DNA from: an uncultured Clostridium sp.
GTDB lineage: Bacteria > Bacillota > Clostridia > TANB77 > CAG-508
Direction of reading: 5' to 3'
Assembly (NCBI GenBank): GCA_947651825.1
Contig: CANTAQ010000003.1
Span: 1-64,000 of the forward strand
Length of the DNA: 64,000 bases
Shown here: positions 36,605 to 46,193 of the stretch, one piece after another
Layout of the letters: every line of letters begins with the position of its first letter
Position numbering within the stretch: the first letter of the stretch is position 1
The notes under the pieces: generated by a model
Told to the model about the DNA's origin: nothing
The model's input: the letters and a program-made list of their open reading frames with translations, nothing else
Databases searched by the model: none
Made by a program: the position numbers and the translations under genes

Positions 36605-36626
36605 TTGTTCTATAAAGGAGAAAAAT

Positions 36627-36842
36627 ATGATAACTGAAAAACTGAAAACAAAGAGACAGGGAATTACATTAATAGCACTTGTTATAACAATTACTATACT
36701 ACTTATACTTGCAGGGCTAACAGTTACTTTTGTAGTAGATGACAAAGTAGTAGAAAAAGCAGAAAATTATACACAAGCTATAAATAATCAAGTTGAGGAA
36801 CAGGAAAGTTTATCTAATATGGTAAGAAATTTATACAGGTAA
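36627..36842 (+). CDS. Short prepilin-like protein
   Basis: A 71-residue protein with a basic leader, RQGITLIALVITITILLILAG-type start and nothing recognisable after the helix. It lies just after the transketolase genes with an AAAGGAG site. Same pilin-type N terminus as the genes at 8741 and 22230. Role unknown. Confidence 0.65.
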   Translation: MITEKLKTKRQGITLIALVITITILLILAGLTVTFVVDDKVVEKAENYTQAINNQVEEQESLSNMVRNLYR

Positions 36843-36891
36843 TAGAAGATATGAAAAACTAAATATTACAAGAATATTACATTAACATTAC

Positions 36892-36935
36892 AAAAACGAA
36901 AAAATGCAAAATTTTGTTGCATTTTTTCGTTTTTA
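36892..36935 (+). terminator. Terminator before ftsE
   Basis: Stem AAAAACGAAAAAATGCAA / TTGCATTTTTTCGTTTTT, near-symmetrical, ending in T's. Confidence 0.85.
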
Positions 36936-36978
36936 TTATTATAATTAAGAAGTAAATCTGAAAAAATGAGGGAAAATA

Positions 36979-37659
36979 ATGATAGAGTTTAAGAACGTAT
37001 CAAAAACATATAGTACAGGAACAGAAGCTGTACATGGTGCAAATTTCATAATTGAAAAAGGTGATTTTGCTTTCTTAGTAGGGCAATCAGGTTCTGGAAA
37101 ATCTACTTTAATTAAATTAATATTGAAAGAAGAAGAACCATCAGAAGGAACCATAATTATAAATGGTAAAGATACTACTTTCCTAAAAGCTTCTAGAGTT
37201 CCTTATTTAAGAAGAAGTATGGGGGTTGTTTTTCAAGACTTTAGACTTTTACCAGATAAAACTGTTTATGATAATGTTGCATTTGCTATGAATATTGTAA
37301 AAGCATCACCAAAACATATTAGAAGACAAGTTCCTATGGTATTATCTTTAGTAGGATTAAGTAATAAAGCAAAAGTATATCCGGAAGAACTATCAGGAGG
37401 AGAGCAACAAAGAGTAGCTTTAGCTAGAGCTTTAGTTAATAATCCATCAATGATAATTGCAGACGAGCCTACAGGAAACTTAGATCCAGAAACAGCATGG
37501 GAGATAATGACCTTATTAAATGAAATTAATATGAGAGGAACGACAGTAGTAATTGCAACACATGCAAAAGATATAGTAGATGCAATGAAGAAAAGAGTTA
37601 TTGAAATAGATAAAGGTATTATAGTTAGAGATGATAAAAAAGGTGGTTATAACAAGTGA
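36979..37659 (+). CDS. ftsE: Cell division ATP-binding protein FtsE
   Basis: A 226-residue ABC ATPase of the FtsEX complex, which controls cell-wall hydrolases at division or elongation. Walker A GQSGSGKST, Q-loop VVFQDFRLLP, signature LSGGEQQR and Walker B IIADEPTGNLD are all intact. It overlaps ftsX by 4 bases, as usual. Two M23 hydrolase-type genes follow directly, consistent with FtsEX activating a peptidoglycan hydrolase. Confidence 0.97.
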   Translation: MIEFKNVSKTYSTGTEAVHGANFIIEKGDFAFLVGQSGSGKSTLIKLILKEEEPSEGTIIINGKDTTFLKASRVPYLRRSMGVVFQDFRLLPDKTVYDNVAFAMNIVKASPKHIRRQVPMVLSLVGLSNKAKVYPEELSGGEQQRVALARALVNNPSMIIADEPTGNLDPETAWEIMTLLNEINMRGTTVVIATHAKDIVDAMKKRVIEIDKGIIVRDDKKGGYNK

Positions 37660-38555
37660 GATATAATGTAATAGGATATTTTATTAGTGAAGGTTTTAGA
37701 AATGTATTCAAAAATAAAAAATCTACTTTTTCATGCTTAGGGGTAATGTGTGCAACAATGCTGTTATTTGGATTGTTTTTTGCAATAGGAAGAAACATTA
37801 CGCATATGGTAGAAGGAATTGAAGATTCACAAGCAATAAGAGTTTTTGCTAATATCGATACATCACAAGAAGATCTTGAAAGAATGAAAAATGAAATAGA
37901 AAGTATAGAAGGTGTTGTTCCAGGAATAAAACTAGTTACTCCAGAAGAAGCCTATAATGAAATGAAAGAAAGATTAGCAGATAAAGCATATACTATGGAT
38001 ATATATGAACCAACAATATTTTCTTATTCATATATAGTTACTCTTTCGGACTTAAATTTAAATGATAGTATTCAAGAACAAATATATGAATTAGATAACA
38101 TAAAAAGAATATCAAGTAGTAATGATACAATTAGAGCCCTTTCAGTAATAGGAAAGTGGATAAGAATTATAACAGGAATATTATTAGCAATACTAATAGT
38201 AATATCAATATTTATTATCTCAAACACAATAAAATTAACAGTACATGCAAGAAGAAAAGAAATTTCAATTATGAAATATGTTGGAGCAACAAATAGTTTT
38301 GTAAGAACTCCATTTGTAATAGAGGGTATATTAATTGGAATAATGTCAAGCTTTTTGTCTGTAGTATTAGTTGGAGGAATATACAATTGGTGTGCAAATA
38401 AAATGAGACTTTCAGAAACTATACAAAATATAAATGTAGACATATTAAGCTTCAATGAATTATTTACACAAATTATAATAGTATATGTAATTTTAGGCGT
38501 TGGAATAGGAATTATAGGAAGTACAATTTCAATGAGAAAATACTTAGACGTTTAA
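37656..38555 (+). CDS. ftsX: Cell division protein FtsX
   Basis: A 299-residue FtsX membrane component starting with GTG and overlapping ftsE. There are four transmembrane helices: one near residues 24-44, an extracellular loop of about 120 residues containing the coiled-coil partner site, and three in the C-terminal half (about 170-190, 217-245, 265-290). HARRKEISIMKYVGATNSFVR is the conserved MacB/FtsX motif. It couples ATP hydrolysis by FtsE to activation of an extracellular hydrolase such as the next gene products. Confidence 0.95.
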   Translation: MRYNVIGYFISEGFRNVFKNKKSTFSCLGVMCATMLLFGLFFAIGRNITHMVEGIEDSQAIRVFANIDTSQEDLERMKNEIESIEGVVPGIKLVTPEEAYNEMKERLADKAYTMDIYEPTIFSYSYIVTLSDLNLNDSIQEQIYELDNIKRISSSNDTIRALSVIGKWIRIITGILLAILIVISIFIISNTIKLTVHARRKEISIMKYVGATNSFVRTPFVIEGILIGIMSSFLSVVLVGGIYNWCANKMRLSETIQNINVDILSFNELFTQIIIVYVILGVGIGIIGSTISMRKYLDV

Positions 38556-38573
38556 AATAGAAAGGAAAGAATA

Positions 38574-39770
38574 TTGAAAAAAGTTTGTTTGACTGTAATT
38601 ATAGCTTTGCTTTGTATTAGTGCTTATGGTACAGTTCAAGCAGTTACATCATCAGATTTAGAAGATAGAAGAAGAGAATTACAAGAACAGATAGCACAGT
38701 CTGGATTAGAAATTGAAAATATACAAATAGAATTAACAGAAGCACTAGAAAAAATGAATAATCTTGACAAGCAAATTTATGATTACGAAGAAAGTATAGA
38801 TAAAATAGATAAAGAATTACAGGAAATAGAAAAAAATATTAAAACTAAAGAGAAAGAAATAACAATATTGCAAATGGACTATGAAAGGGTTAAAGAGGCT
38901 TTTGCAGATAGAATAGTCTATTTGTATGAAACAAATGATACTAGATATTTAGATGTTTTGCTTAGTTCAAAATCAATCGTAGAGTTCATTTCAAATTATT
39001 ATTTAATAGGAGAGATGTTAGAGTATGATTCTAATCTGATTGAGAAATTAGATAATAATAAAGAAGCACTTGAAGTTGCAAAACAAGATTTAGAAAAAAC
39101 AAAGAAAGAACTAGAAGAAAGAAAAACAGAAAAGCAAAGGATAGCAATTACTCTGGAAAATTCTAAAATTGTAAAAAACAGCTATGTCAATAGTTTAACA
39201 GAGCAAGAAAAAGCAACAAAAGAAAAAATAGAAACGTATCAAGAAGAATTAGATTTAATTAATCTTGAAATGCTGTTATCTTCAATGGAAAATAATGACT
39301 CTATTTATGTAGGAGGAATTTTTCTGTGGCCGACACCTGGATATTATACAATAACTTCTCCATTTGGAATGAGATTACATCCTATATTAAAAACATATAG
39401 GGTTCATACAGGAATGGATATTGGGGCTCCTATGGGAACATATATTTTAGCTGCAAATAGTGGAGTGGTAAGTAAGGCGACATATTCTGTGTCATATGGA
39501 AATTTAGTTATGATAAATCATGGAAATGGAATATCAACGGCATATGCACATGGTTCCGAAATACTAGTTGAAGAAGGACAAGAAGTAAAACGTGGAGATA
39601 TCATAATGAAAGTTGGCTCAACAGGATGGTCAACTGGTCCACACTTGCATTTTGAAATTATAGTAAATGGAACTAAGATTGATCCATACCCATATGTAAC
39701 CAAAACAGCAAGTCAGCTTTCTGAAGATGAACAAATGAAAGTACAAAATAAAGTAAATACAACTGAATAA
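38574..39770 (+). CDS. EnvC/M23-type peptidoglycan hydrolase with coiled coil
   Basis: A 398-residue secreted protein starting with TTG after AAAGGAAAG. Signal peptide residues 1-22 (cleavage near VQAVT). A long coiled-coil (about 25-235) and a C-terminal LytM/M23 domain follow, with HTGMDIGAPMG and HLHFEI, which give the Zn ligands HxxxD and HxH. The coiled coil next to ftsEX suggests an FtsX-activated hydrolase or activator. A second copy follows. Confidence 0.92.
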   Translation: MKKVCLTVIIALLCISAYGTVQAVTSSDLEDRRRELQEQIAQSGLEIENIQIELTEALEKMNNLDKQIYDYEESIDKIDKELQEIEKNIKTKEKEITILQMDYERVKEAFADRIVYLYETNDTRYLDVLLSSKSIVEFISNYYLIGEMLEYDSNLIEKLDNNKEALEVAKQDLEKTKKELEERKTEKQRIAITLENSKIVKNSYVNSLTEQEKATKEKIETYQEELDLINLEMLLSSMENNDSIYVGGIFLWPTPGYYTITSPFGMRLHPILKTYRVHTGMDIGAPMGTYILAANSGVVSKATYSVSYGNLVMINHGNGISTAYAHGSEILVEEGQEVKRGDIIMKVGSTGWSTGPHLHFEIIVNGTKIDPYPYVTKTASQLSEDEQMKVQNKVNTTE

Positions 39771-39821
39771 AATATAACAATAATCATAAGAAATTTGTAA
39801 GAAACAAAAAGGAGAAAAAAT

Positions 39822-40988
39822 ATGGTAAAAGAACTTGGAAAAATTGTATTAATGATTTTTTTGGCAACAATAATGATATTTTCATTAAATGTAGTAGTAG
39901 TATCAGCAGTTACAGAAAACGATATTAAAAATAAAGGTGATGAAATTAACAAAACAAAAGAAAAACTAGATGGTGTAGAAGAAGAATTAAAGGGAACATT
40001 AAAGCAAATTGACAAACTAAAATCAGATATACTATCTTATGAAAATGATATAGAAGGTTTAGACAATCAAATAGCAGGGCTAGAAACAAAAATTGGAGAA
40101 GCAGAAGTTAACTTAAAAGAAGCAGAAGAAAAATATGAGGCACAAAAAGCTAACTTTGCAGAAAGATTAGTTGCAATATATGAAGCAGGAGAAACTACAT
40201 ATTTAGATGTATTGTTATCATCACAAAATATAGTAGATTTTATTACTAATTATTATTTAGTAGAAGATATGGCAGAGTGTGATAACAATATGTTAGAGTT
40301 GATGGAAAAAAATAGAATTGAAATAGAAACAGCAAAACAAGTGCTAGAAGAAAATAAACAAAATATAGAAAGTTTAAAAGCAAGTAAGGAGAAAACAGTT
40401 GCAGCATTAGAAAATTCAAAAGTTACACAACAAAACTATGCTAACCAATTAACAGAAGAAGAAAAAGAATTGCAAGAAGAAATAAAAAAATTGGAAGCTG
40501 AACAACAACAAATGCAAGCAGAGCTTGATGCTGCATCAAAAAAATATGAAGATGAGATAGCAAATTTAGGAGGTTCAGGAACATTACAAAGACCATTAAA
40601 ACCAGGAGTAGGAGTAGTAACATGTAATATGTATTATAGTAGTGGAAAATACCATGGTGCGATGGACATAGGTGTTGCAGAAGGAACAAAGGTATATGCA
40701 GCAGAGGAAGGAATTGTTTTACATGCAGGTTGGAATACTACAGGATATGGATATTTAACAGTTATACAACATGCAAACGGACTTAGAACATATTATGGTC
40801 ATGGAAATGGTACAATGTATGTTGAAGAAGGGCAAAAAGTTGAAAGAGGACAATTAATAATGCTTAGTGGTAATACAGGAAATTCTTCAGGGCCACACTT
40901 ACATTTTGAAGTAAGAGTTTCTCCATATAGATGGGTATATGGTGGAGGAGCAGGGGATTGCAGAAGAGACCCAAGAAATTATCTATAA
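39822..40988 (+). CDS. M23-type peptidoglycan hydrolase, second copy
   Basis: A 388-residue paralogue of the preceding protein, with signal peptide, coiled coil (about 30-245) and M23 domain (HGAMDIGVAEG, YGHGNGTM, GPHLHFEVR). The two proteins share FADRIVYLYETNDTRYLDVL-type blocks in the coiled coil. Tandem copies suggest duplication. Zn ligands are intact, so it is probably catalytic. Same operon as ftsEX. Confidence 0.92.
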   Translation: MVKELGKIVLMIFLATIMIFSLNVVVVSAVTENDIKNKGDEINKTKEKLDGVEEELKGTLKQIDKLKSDILSYENDIEGLDNQIAGLETKIGEAEVNLKEAEEKYEAQKANFAERLVAIYEAGETTYLDVLLSSQNIVDFITNYYLVEDMAECDNNMLELMEKNRIEIETAKQVLEENKQNIESLKASKEKTVAALENSKVTQQNYANQLTEEEKELQEEIKKLEAEQQQMQAELDAASKKYEDEIANLGGSGTLQRPLKPGVGVVTCNMYYSSGKYHGAMDIGVAEGTKVYAAEEGIVLHAGWNTTGYGYLTVIQHANGLRTYYGHGNGTMYVEEGQKVERGQLIMLSGNTGNSSGPHLHFEVRVSPYRWVYGGGAGDCRRDPRNYL

Positions 40989-41040
40989 TTTAATTAATTA
41001 TAGGAGTAATAAAATACATAGCTTTAGATTATTATTTGAA

Positions 41041-41070
41041 TCTGACGACATATTTTTAACAGTCGTCAGA
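41041..41070. terminator. Hairpin between M23 gene and S41 protease
   Basis: Perfect 9-bp stem TCTGACGAC / GTCGTCAGA. It is followed by A/T-rich sequence but no strict T-run, so it may be a terminator or an operator. Confidence 0.5.
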
Positions 41071-41121
41071 ATTTCATATTTATATATTTTTTTAATATAA
41101 TAGTCATATAAGGAGGCAATA

Positions 41122-42363
41122 ATGGATTCAGAAAGAAAAAATATAGTGTATAAATCAATAATGTTAGTGTTGATTACAGCAATGCTTACTTTTATGCTAA
41201 CTACAATAGGAATTTACAATTATTTTACAAAAACAGATAAAGGTGTAAAACATATATTAGATGTTATTATACAAGATGAGAATGAAATAGTGGCAAAAGA
41301 AGAAGCTGGTAATACTATAGATACTGTAGATTTGCAAACAAAGTTAAGCATAATAAAAGCATATCTAAACAATAAGTACATTGGAGAATTAAATGAAGAA
41401 GATATGATACAATCAGCAATAAAAGGTTACGTAAAAGGCCTTGGAGACGACTATACTGAATATCTAACAAAAAGTGAATATGAAGAGTTATTAGTAAATG
41501 TAACAGGAGATTTTGTAGGAATTGGAATTTACATGACAAAAGATAATAATGGAAATGTAATTGTAATAGCACCTATAGAAGATTCACCAGCAGAAGAAGC
41601 AGGCTTACAAACAGGCGATATAATAACAAAAGTAAACGGGGAAGAATGCTATGACATAGATTTGGATGTCGTATCTAATAAAATCAAGGGAGAAGAAGGT
41701 ACGAAAGTAAAACTAGAGCTTGTAAGAGATGGTGAAATATTAGAAAAGGAAGTAGAAAGAAGACATGTAGTAATAAAAGATAGTAAAGCAGAAGTGTTAG
41801 AGGGAAATATTGGATATATACAATTAATTACATTTGATGAAAACAGTGCAGCAAATGTAGAAAAATATTTAGATGAATTTGAAGCGAAAGGTATAAATAA
41901 AGTTATTCTAGATTTAAGAGATAATACAGGAGGAATAGTGACAGAAGCAATATCATTATGTGAATTATTTGTAAAAAAAGATGATATAATAATGAAATCA
42001 TATGATAAGGCAAAAATAGAAACAGTAGTAAAATCAAAAAATCAGAATCCAAGAGATGTAAAACTTATATTATTAGTAAATGAGATGTCTGCAAGTGCTT
42101 CAGAGATTACTACAGGGGCATTAAAAGATAACAAAGTAGCAACTGTAATTGGAACAACTACTTATGGAAAGGGAGTAATGCAAGAAATAATGCCAATCTT
42201 TAATAAGACAGCAGGACTAAAATTAACTACTGAAGAATTTCTTACTCCAAATGGTAACAAAATACACAAAATAGGTATAGAACCAGATATAGAAGTAAAA
42301 GATAATCCAGAAACAGAAGAAGATGAACAATTAGAGAGAGCAATACAGGAATTAAATTCATAA
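41122..42363 (+). CDS. C-terminal processing peptidase, S41 family
   Basis: A 413-residue membrane-anchored serine protease (CtpA/CtpB type) with an N-terminal transmembrane segment (about 9-31). A PDZ domain (about 126-215, GIGIYMTKDNNG... GLQTGDIITKVNGE) and the S41 catalytic region with MSASASEIT (Ser) and TYGKG (Lys) follow. Such proteases degrade or process envelope proteins, for example in sporulation signalling. Genomic position after ftsEX and the M23 genes is frequent in Firmicutes. Confidence 0.94.
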   Translation: MDSERKNIVYKSIMLVLITAMLTFMLTTIGIYNYFTKTDKGVKHILDVIIQDENEIVAKEEAGNTIDTVDLQTKLSIIKAYLNNKYIGELNEEDMIQSAIKGYVKGLGDDYTEYLTKSEYEELLVNVTGDFVGIGIYMTKDNNGNVIVIAPIEDSPAEEAGLQTGDIITKVNGEECYDIDLDVVSNKIKGEEGTKVKLELVRDGEILEKEVERRHVVIKDSKAEVLEGNIGYIQLITFDENSAANVEKYLDEFEAKGINKVILDLRDNTGGIVTEAISLCELFVKKDDIIMKSYDKAKIETVVKSKNQNPRDVKLILLVNEMSASASEITTGALKDNKVATVIGTTTYGKGVMQEIMPIFNKTAGLKLTTEEFLTPNGNKIHKIGIEPDIEVKDNPETEEDEQLERAIQELNS

Positions 42364-42397
42364 ATCAAGGAAACACCTTATAAGAAAGGGTAAAATT

Positions 42398-44050
42398 ATG
42401 AAAAATAAAGAAAGAAAAATAAATAGTAAAATTAGAATTAATATATTAGCAATAGTTTTAATCATTTTATTTTGTTTTCTAATATCTCCAAAAACACTTC
42501 AGAATGACACTTTTTATACAATTAAAATTGGAGAATATATTACAGAAAATGGTGTTACGATGCAAGAACCATTTTCTTGGCATGAAAATTTAGAATATAC
42601 ATTTCCACACTGGGCGTATGATGTAATGATATATAAAATATTTACAGTAGGAGGTATGACAGGAATTTATATATCAACAATAATTTTAGCTGCAATATTT
42701 GGAATAACAATGTACTATGTTAATGTAAAACTAAATAAAAATAGACCATTATCACTAATATTAACAATAACATTATTGTATTTAATGAGAAATTATATTG
42801 CAGCAAGAGCTCAGTTAGTTACATTCATATTATTTTTATTAACAATATATTTTATAGAGAAATTCCTAGAAAATGGAAAATTAAGATATGCAATAGGACT
42901 TATAATAATACCTGTACTAATTGCTAATTTTCATACAGCAACGTTTTATTTCTATTTTGTACTATATCTACCATATATTGGAGAATATATGATGTATATT
43001 TTAACTCAATGGGATATAATAATGATTTCTCATAATATAAAGAGATTAAAGAAAAAGAATAAGGACAATAAAGAAGAAATAAATAAGAAAATAGAAAAAT
43101 TAGAAGCTAAAAAAGAGAAAAGAGCAAAAATAAAACAAGCTAAAAAGGACAACCCATATAAAATAAAAATTGATAATAAGAAGAATGTCAAATTCTTAAT
43201 AATTATAATGATAATTTGTTTATTCACAGGATTTTTAACACCACTAGGAACAACACCATATACTTACCTTCCAAAAACAATGCAAGGAATAAGTATGAAA
43301 AATATATCTGAACATTTACCATTAGTATTAATAAATAATATAGATATGATATGTGTATTAATATTTGTAATAGGGTTATTAATGTTTACAGATACGAAAA
43401 TTAGAATGTGTGATTTATTTATGCTAGGAGGATTGTTGTATTTAACATTTTCATCACAGAGGCAATCTTCAATGTTTGTTTTAGCAGGAGTGATAATATT
43501 TAATAGAATGCTTACTTCAATGATACAAAAATATTCTCCTGACATGTTACCAAAACTAGAGAAATATATAACAAATATACTAGGAATTATAATTGTAACT
43601 TGTATAGTTTCTATAATAGGGTTACATTTCTATAAAAAGACCGTAGATAATCAATATATTAATGAAAAGACATACCCAGTAAAAGCATCGACATGGATAA
43701 AAGAAAATCTAAATTTAAATGAAATACGATTATATAATGCATATAATTATGGAAGTTACCTAATATATGAAGATATTCCAGTATTTATAGATTCTAGATG
43801 TGACTTATATATGCCAGAATTTAATGAAGGTATAAATGTATTTTATGATTTCTTAAGGATAGATTCTATAGGATTTTCAAATATGGAAGCAAAGATGGAC
43901 GATTACAATTTTACACATTATTTAATAAAAAGAAATAGTAAATTAGAAGTTTATTTTAGAGCAAAAGGAGCAAATTATTACAGAATGATATATCCACTAG
44001 GAGAAGTAGAAGATAATGCATTTTGCATTTATGAAAGGATTTTACCGTGA
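42398..44050 (+). CDS. Polytopic membrane protein of unknown function
   Basis: A 550-residue protein with around 10 or more predicted hydrophobic segments, and a very basic cytoplasmic loop at about residues 205-265 (KRLKKKNKDNKEE and KKEKRAKIKQAKK). Near the C terminus a soluble part (about 430-550) contains RLYNAYNYGSYLIYEDIPVF and IDSRCDLY, which resemble the C-terminal domain of some glycosyltransferase-39-like membrane proteins. The gene ends with GTG of lspA overlapping. Family not identified. Confidence 0.7.
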   Translation: MKNKERKINSKIRINILAIVLIILFCFLISPKTLQNDTFYTIKIGEYITENGVTMQEPFSWHENLEYTFPHWAYDVMIYKIFTVGGMTGIYISTIILAAIFGITMYYVNVKLNKNRPLSLILTITLLYLMRNYIAARAQLVTFILFLLTIYFIEKFLENGKLRYAIGLIIIPVLIANFHTATFYFYFVLYLPYIGEYMMYILTQWDIIMISHNIKRLKKKNKDNKEEINKKIEKLEAKKEKRAKIKQAKKDNPYKIKIDNKKNVKFLIIIMIICLFTGFLTPLGTTPYTYLPKTMQGISMKNISEHLPLVLINNIDMICVLIFVIGLLMFTDTKIRMCDLFMLGGLLYLTFSSQRQSSMFVLAGVIIFNRMLTSMIQKYSPDMLPKLEKYITNILGIIIVTCIVSIIGLHFYKKTVDNQYINEKTYPVKASTWIKENLNLNEIRLYNAYNYGSYLIYEDIPVFIDSRCDLYMPEFNEGINVFYDFLRIDSIGFSNMEAKMDDYNFTHYLIKRNSKLEVYFRAKGANYYRMIYPLGEVEDNAFCIYERILP

Positions 44051-44541
44051 AAAAGAATATAATATTAATAATAAGTATAGTTCTAGTAGATCAAATAATT
44101 AAATTATTAGCAATTAAATATTTAGCACAATTAAATAGTGTAACATTAATTAATGGAGTTTTAAGTTTAACATATTTAGAAAACAAAGGTGCAGCTTTTG
44201 GATTATGGAATAGCAGATGGCTATTAGTTGGGGTAAATATAGTAATAATATTTGTAGTTATAAAACTATTACGAAATAAAACATATGAATTTACTAAGAC
44301 AATGAAAACAGCATATTCCTTAATTTTAGCAGGAGGAATAACTAACTTAATAGATAGATTATTTAGAGGTTTTGTTGTTGATTATATTGACATAAATGAA
44401 TTATTTTATTATCCAGTATTTAATTTAGCAGATATATGCATAATAGTAGGAATTTTAGTAGTAATAGTAACAATTGTAATAAAAACACTTCAAAAACAGG
44501 AGCAAAATTATGAAGCAATACAAAATAGAAAAGGTAAATAG
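44047..44541 (+). CDS. lspA: Signal peptidase II (LspA)
   Basis: A 164-residue aspartic protease removing signal peptides of lipoproteins. There are four transmembrane helices. The conserved residues are the VDQIIKLLA start, ENKGAAFG, the GGITNLIDRLFRGFVVDYID block with the first catalytic Asp, and FNLADICI with the second. Start GTG overlaps the previous gene; its end overlaps rluD in another frame, a classical lspA-rluD coupling. Confidence 0.96.
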   Translation: MKKNIILIISIVLVDQIIKLLAIKYLAQLNSVTLINGVLSLTYLENKGAAFGLWNSRWLLVGVNIVIIFVVIKLLRNKTYEFTKTMKTAYSLILAGGITNLIDRLFRGFVVDYIDINELFYYPVFNLADICIIVGILVVIVTIVIKTLQKQEQNYEAIQNRKGK

Positions 44542-45413
44542 AATTGATAAAGAAATAGCTTCTTTAGATAATGATTTGTCAAGAGAAGCTATACAAAGAA
44601 TGATTAAAGAAGGACTTATATTAGTAAATGGAAAAGAAGTTAAATCTTCATATAAGACTAATATTGGAGATATTATAACAATAGAGGATATAAAACCAAA
44701 AGAGACTGGATTAAAAGCACAGGATATACCAATAGATATAGTATATGAAGATGGAGATATTTTAATAGTAAACAAGAGAAAAGGAATGGTAGTACATCCA
44801 GGACATGGAAATCCAGATGGAACACTTGTTAACGCAGTTATAGCACATTGTATGGGAAATCTTTCAACAGTAGGGGGAAAAACTAGATTGCGGAATAGTA
44901 CATAGGATAGATAAAGATACTTCTGGCCTAGTAATAATTGCTAAAAATGATGTATCACATATAAATATAAGCAATCAAATACAAAACAGAAGTGTAAAGA
45001 AAACATATATGGCATTAGTAAGAGGTGTAATAAAAGAAAATGAAGCAACAATAAATATGCCTATAGGAAGAAGCTCAAAAGATAGGATAAAAATGGCAGT
45101 TACAAAAACTGGAAAAGAAGCGATAACACATGTAAAAGTTTTAAAGAGATTTGAAGGATACACATTAGTTCAAGTGATTATTGAAACAGGAAGAACTCAT
45201 CAAATAAGGGTTCATTTGGCAGAAATAGGATACCCAATAGTGGGTGATTTTGTATATTCTAATGGAAAAAATCCTTTTGGAGTAGAAGGGCAAATGCTTC
45301 ATGCAAAGAAACTTGAATTCAAACATCCAAAAACAGGTCAAAATGTAAATTTTGAAGCACCACTACCAAGATACTTTATGGATATTTTGGAACAATTAGA
45401 AAGGAAAATTTAA
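44510..45413 (+). CDS. rluD: 23S rRNA pseudouridine synthase RluD, split by a +1 shift at CGG
   Basis: RluA/RluD-family pseudouridine synthase with an S4-like N-terminal domain (SREAIQRMIKEGLILVNGKEV) and catalytic Asp in HRIDKDTSGLV. The nominal frame stops at 44905. An in-frame CGG (codon 128, 44891-44893) stands directly before the catalytic block. Skipping the C gives TRL-GIVHRIDKDTSG; the family has RPGIVHRID, so the Gly is the conserved one. Corrected length about 300 residues, normal. The stop overlaps the ATG of the next pseudouridine synthase gene. Confidence 0.92.
44891..44894 (+). other. CGGA +1 recoding site in rluD
   Basis: In-frame CGG plus A after TTG. Skipping C44891 reads GGA (Gly) just before IVHRIDK. 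A stop follows four codons later in the unshifted frame. A skip anywhere after GGGGGAAAAA could also fix the frame, but the CGG is shared with the other sites. Confidence 0.78.
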
Positions 45414-46132
45414 TGGAAGAAAGATTACAGAAATTCTTAGCAGAGTCTGGTATTGCATCAAGGAGAAAGTGCGAGGAATATATATTACAAGGAAAAGTAA
45501 AAGTAAATGGAGAAGTAATAACGACTTTGGGAACAAAAGTAAATCCAGAAAAAGATAAAATAGAATATAATGGGAAAATCGTAAAAAAGAGTAAGAAAGA
45601 ATATACATATATACTTTTAAATAAACCAATTGATTATGTAACAACTTCAAAAGACCAATTTGGCAGACAAACCGTTTTGGATTTACTAAAAATAAATAAA
45701 AGATTGGTACCAGTAGGAAGACTGGATATGTACACGTCAGGAGCATTAATATTGACTGATGATGGGGATTTTGTATATAAAGTGACACATCCAAAACATG
45801 AGATAACAAAGACATATACTGTTACACTAAAAGGTGAAGCAACTAATGAAGATGTAGAAAAGCTATCAAAAGGAGTAGATATAGGAGGTTTTGTCACAAG
45901 CAAAGCAAAAGTTAAAATACTAAAAGTAGATAAAGAGCAAAACAAGTCAAGATTAGAAATAACAATACATGAAGGAAAAAATAGACAGGTGCGTAGAATG
46001 TGCGAAAGTATAGGAAAAAGGGTTTTAGCATTACATAGAAGTAAGATAGGAAATATAGGGGTAAAAGATATAAAAATAGGTACCTGGCGATATTTAACTA
46101 AAAAAGAGGTTGACGAATTAATAAATTGTTGA
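45413..46132 (+). CDS. RsuA/RluB-family pseudouridine synthase
   Basis: A 239-residue enzyme with an S4 domain (ERLQKFLAESGIASRRKCEE) and the pseudouridylate catalytic region (VGRLDMYTSGALILTDDG, Asp in RLD). C-terminal EGKNRQVRRMCESIGKRV is the family signature. Similar to RluB or RsuA; which rRNA site is modified cannot be told from sequence alone. Overlaps rluD by one base. Confidence 0.94.
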   Translation: MEERLQKFLAESGIASRRKCEEYILQGKVKVNGEVITTLGTKVNPEKDKIEYNGKIVKKSKKEYTYILLNKPIDYVTTSKDQFGRQTVLDLLKINKRLVPVGRLDMYTSGALILTDDGDFVYKVTHPKHEITKTYTVTLKGEATNEDVEKLSKGVDIGGFVTSKAKVKILKVDKEQNKSRLEITIHEGKNRQVRRMCESIGKRVLALHRSKIGNIGVKDIKIGTWRYLTKKEVDELINC

Positions 46133-46193
46133 TAAAATATATAAGATAAGCTGAAAATATTTTTAGGCTTCAATCCAGTAAGGAGGAATATAT

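Noticed and set aside
44870-44894. Placing the rluD shift in the GGGGGAAAAAC run upstream
   Set aside because: It would also restore the frame and gives a partly family-like KL, but it leaves CGG out of frame and would need a second mechanism; the CGGA explanation is shared with six other genes.
6281-45413. Calling radA, cca, lysC, transketolase C and rluD pseudogenes
   Set aside because: Each has only the one break, with conserved motifs and normal length on both sides, and neighbours in operon are intact. Several are core functions.
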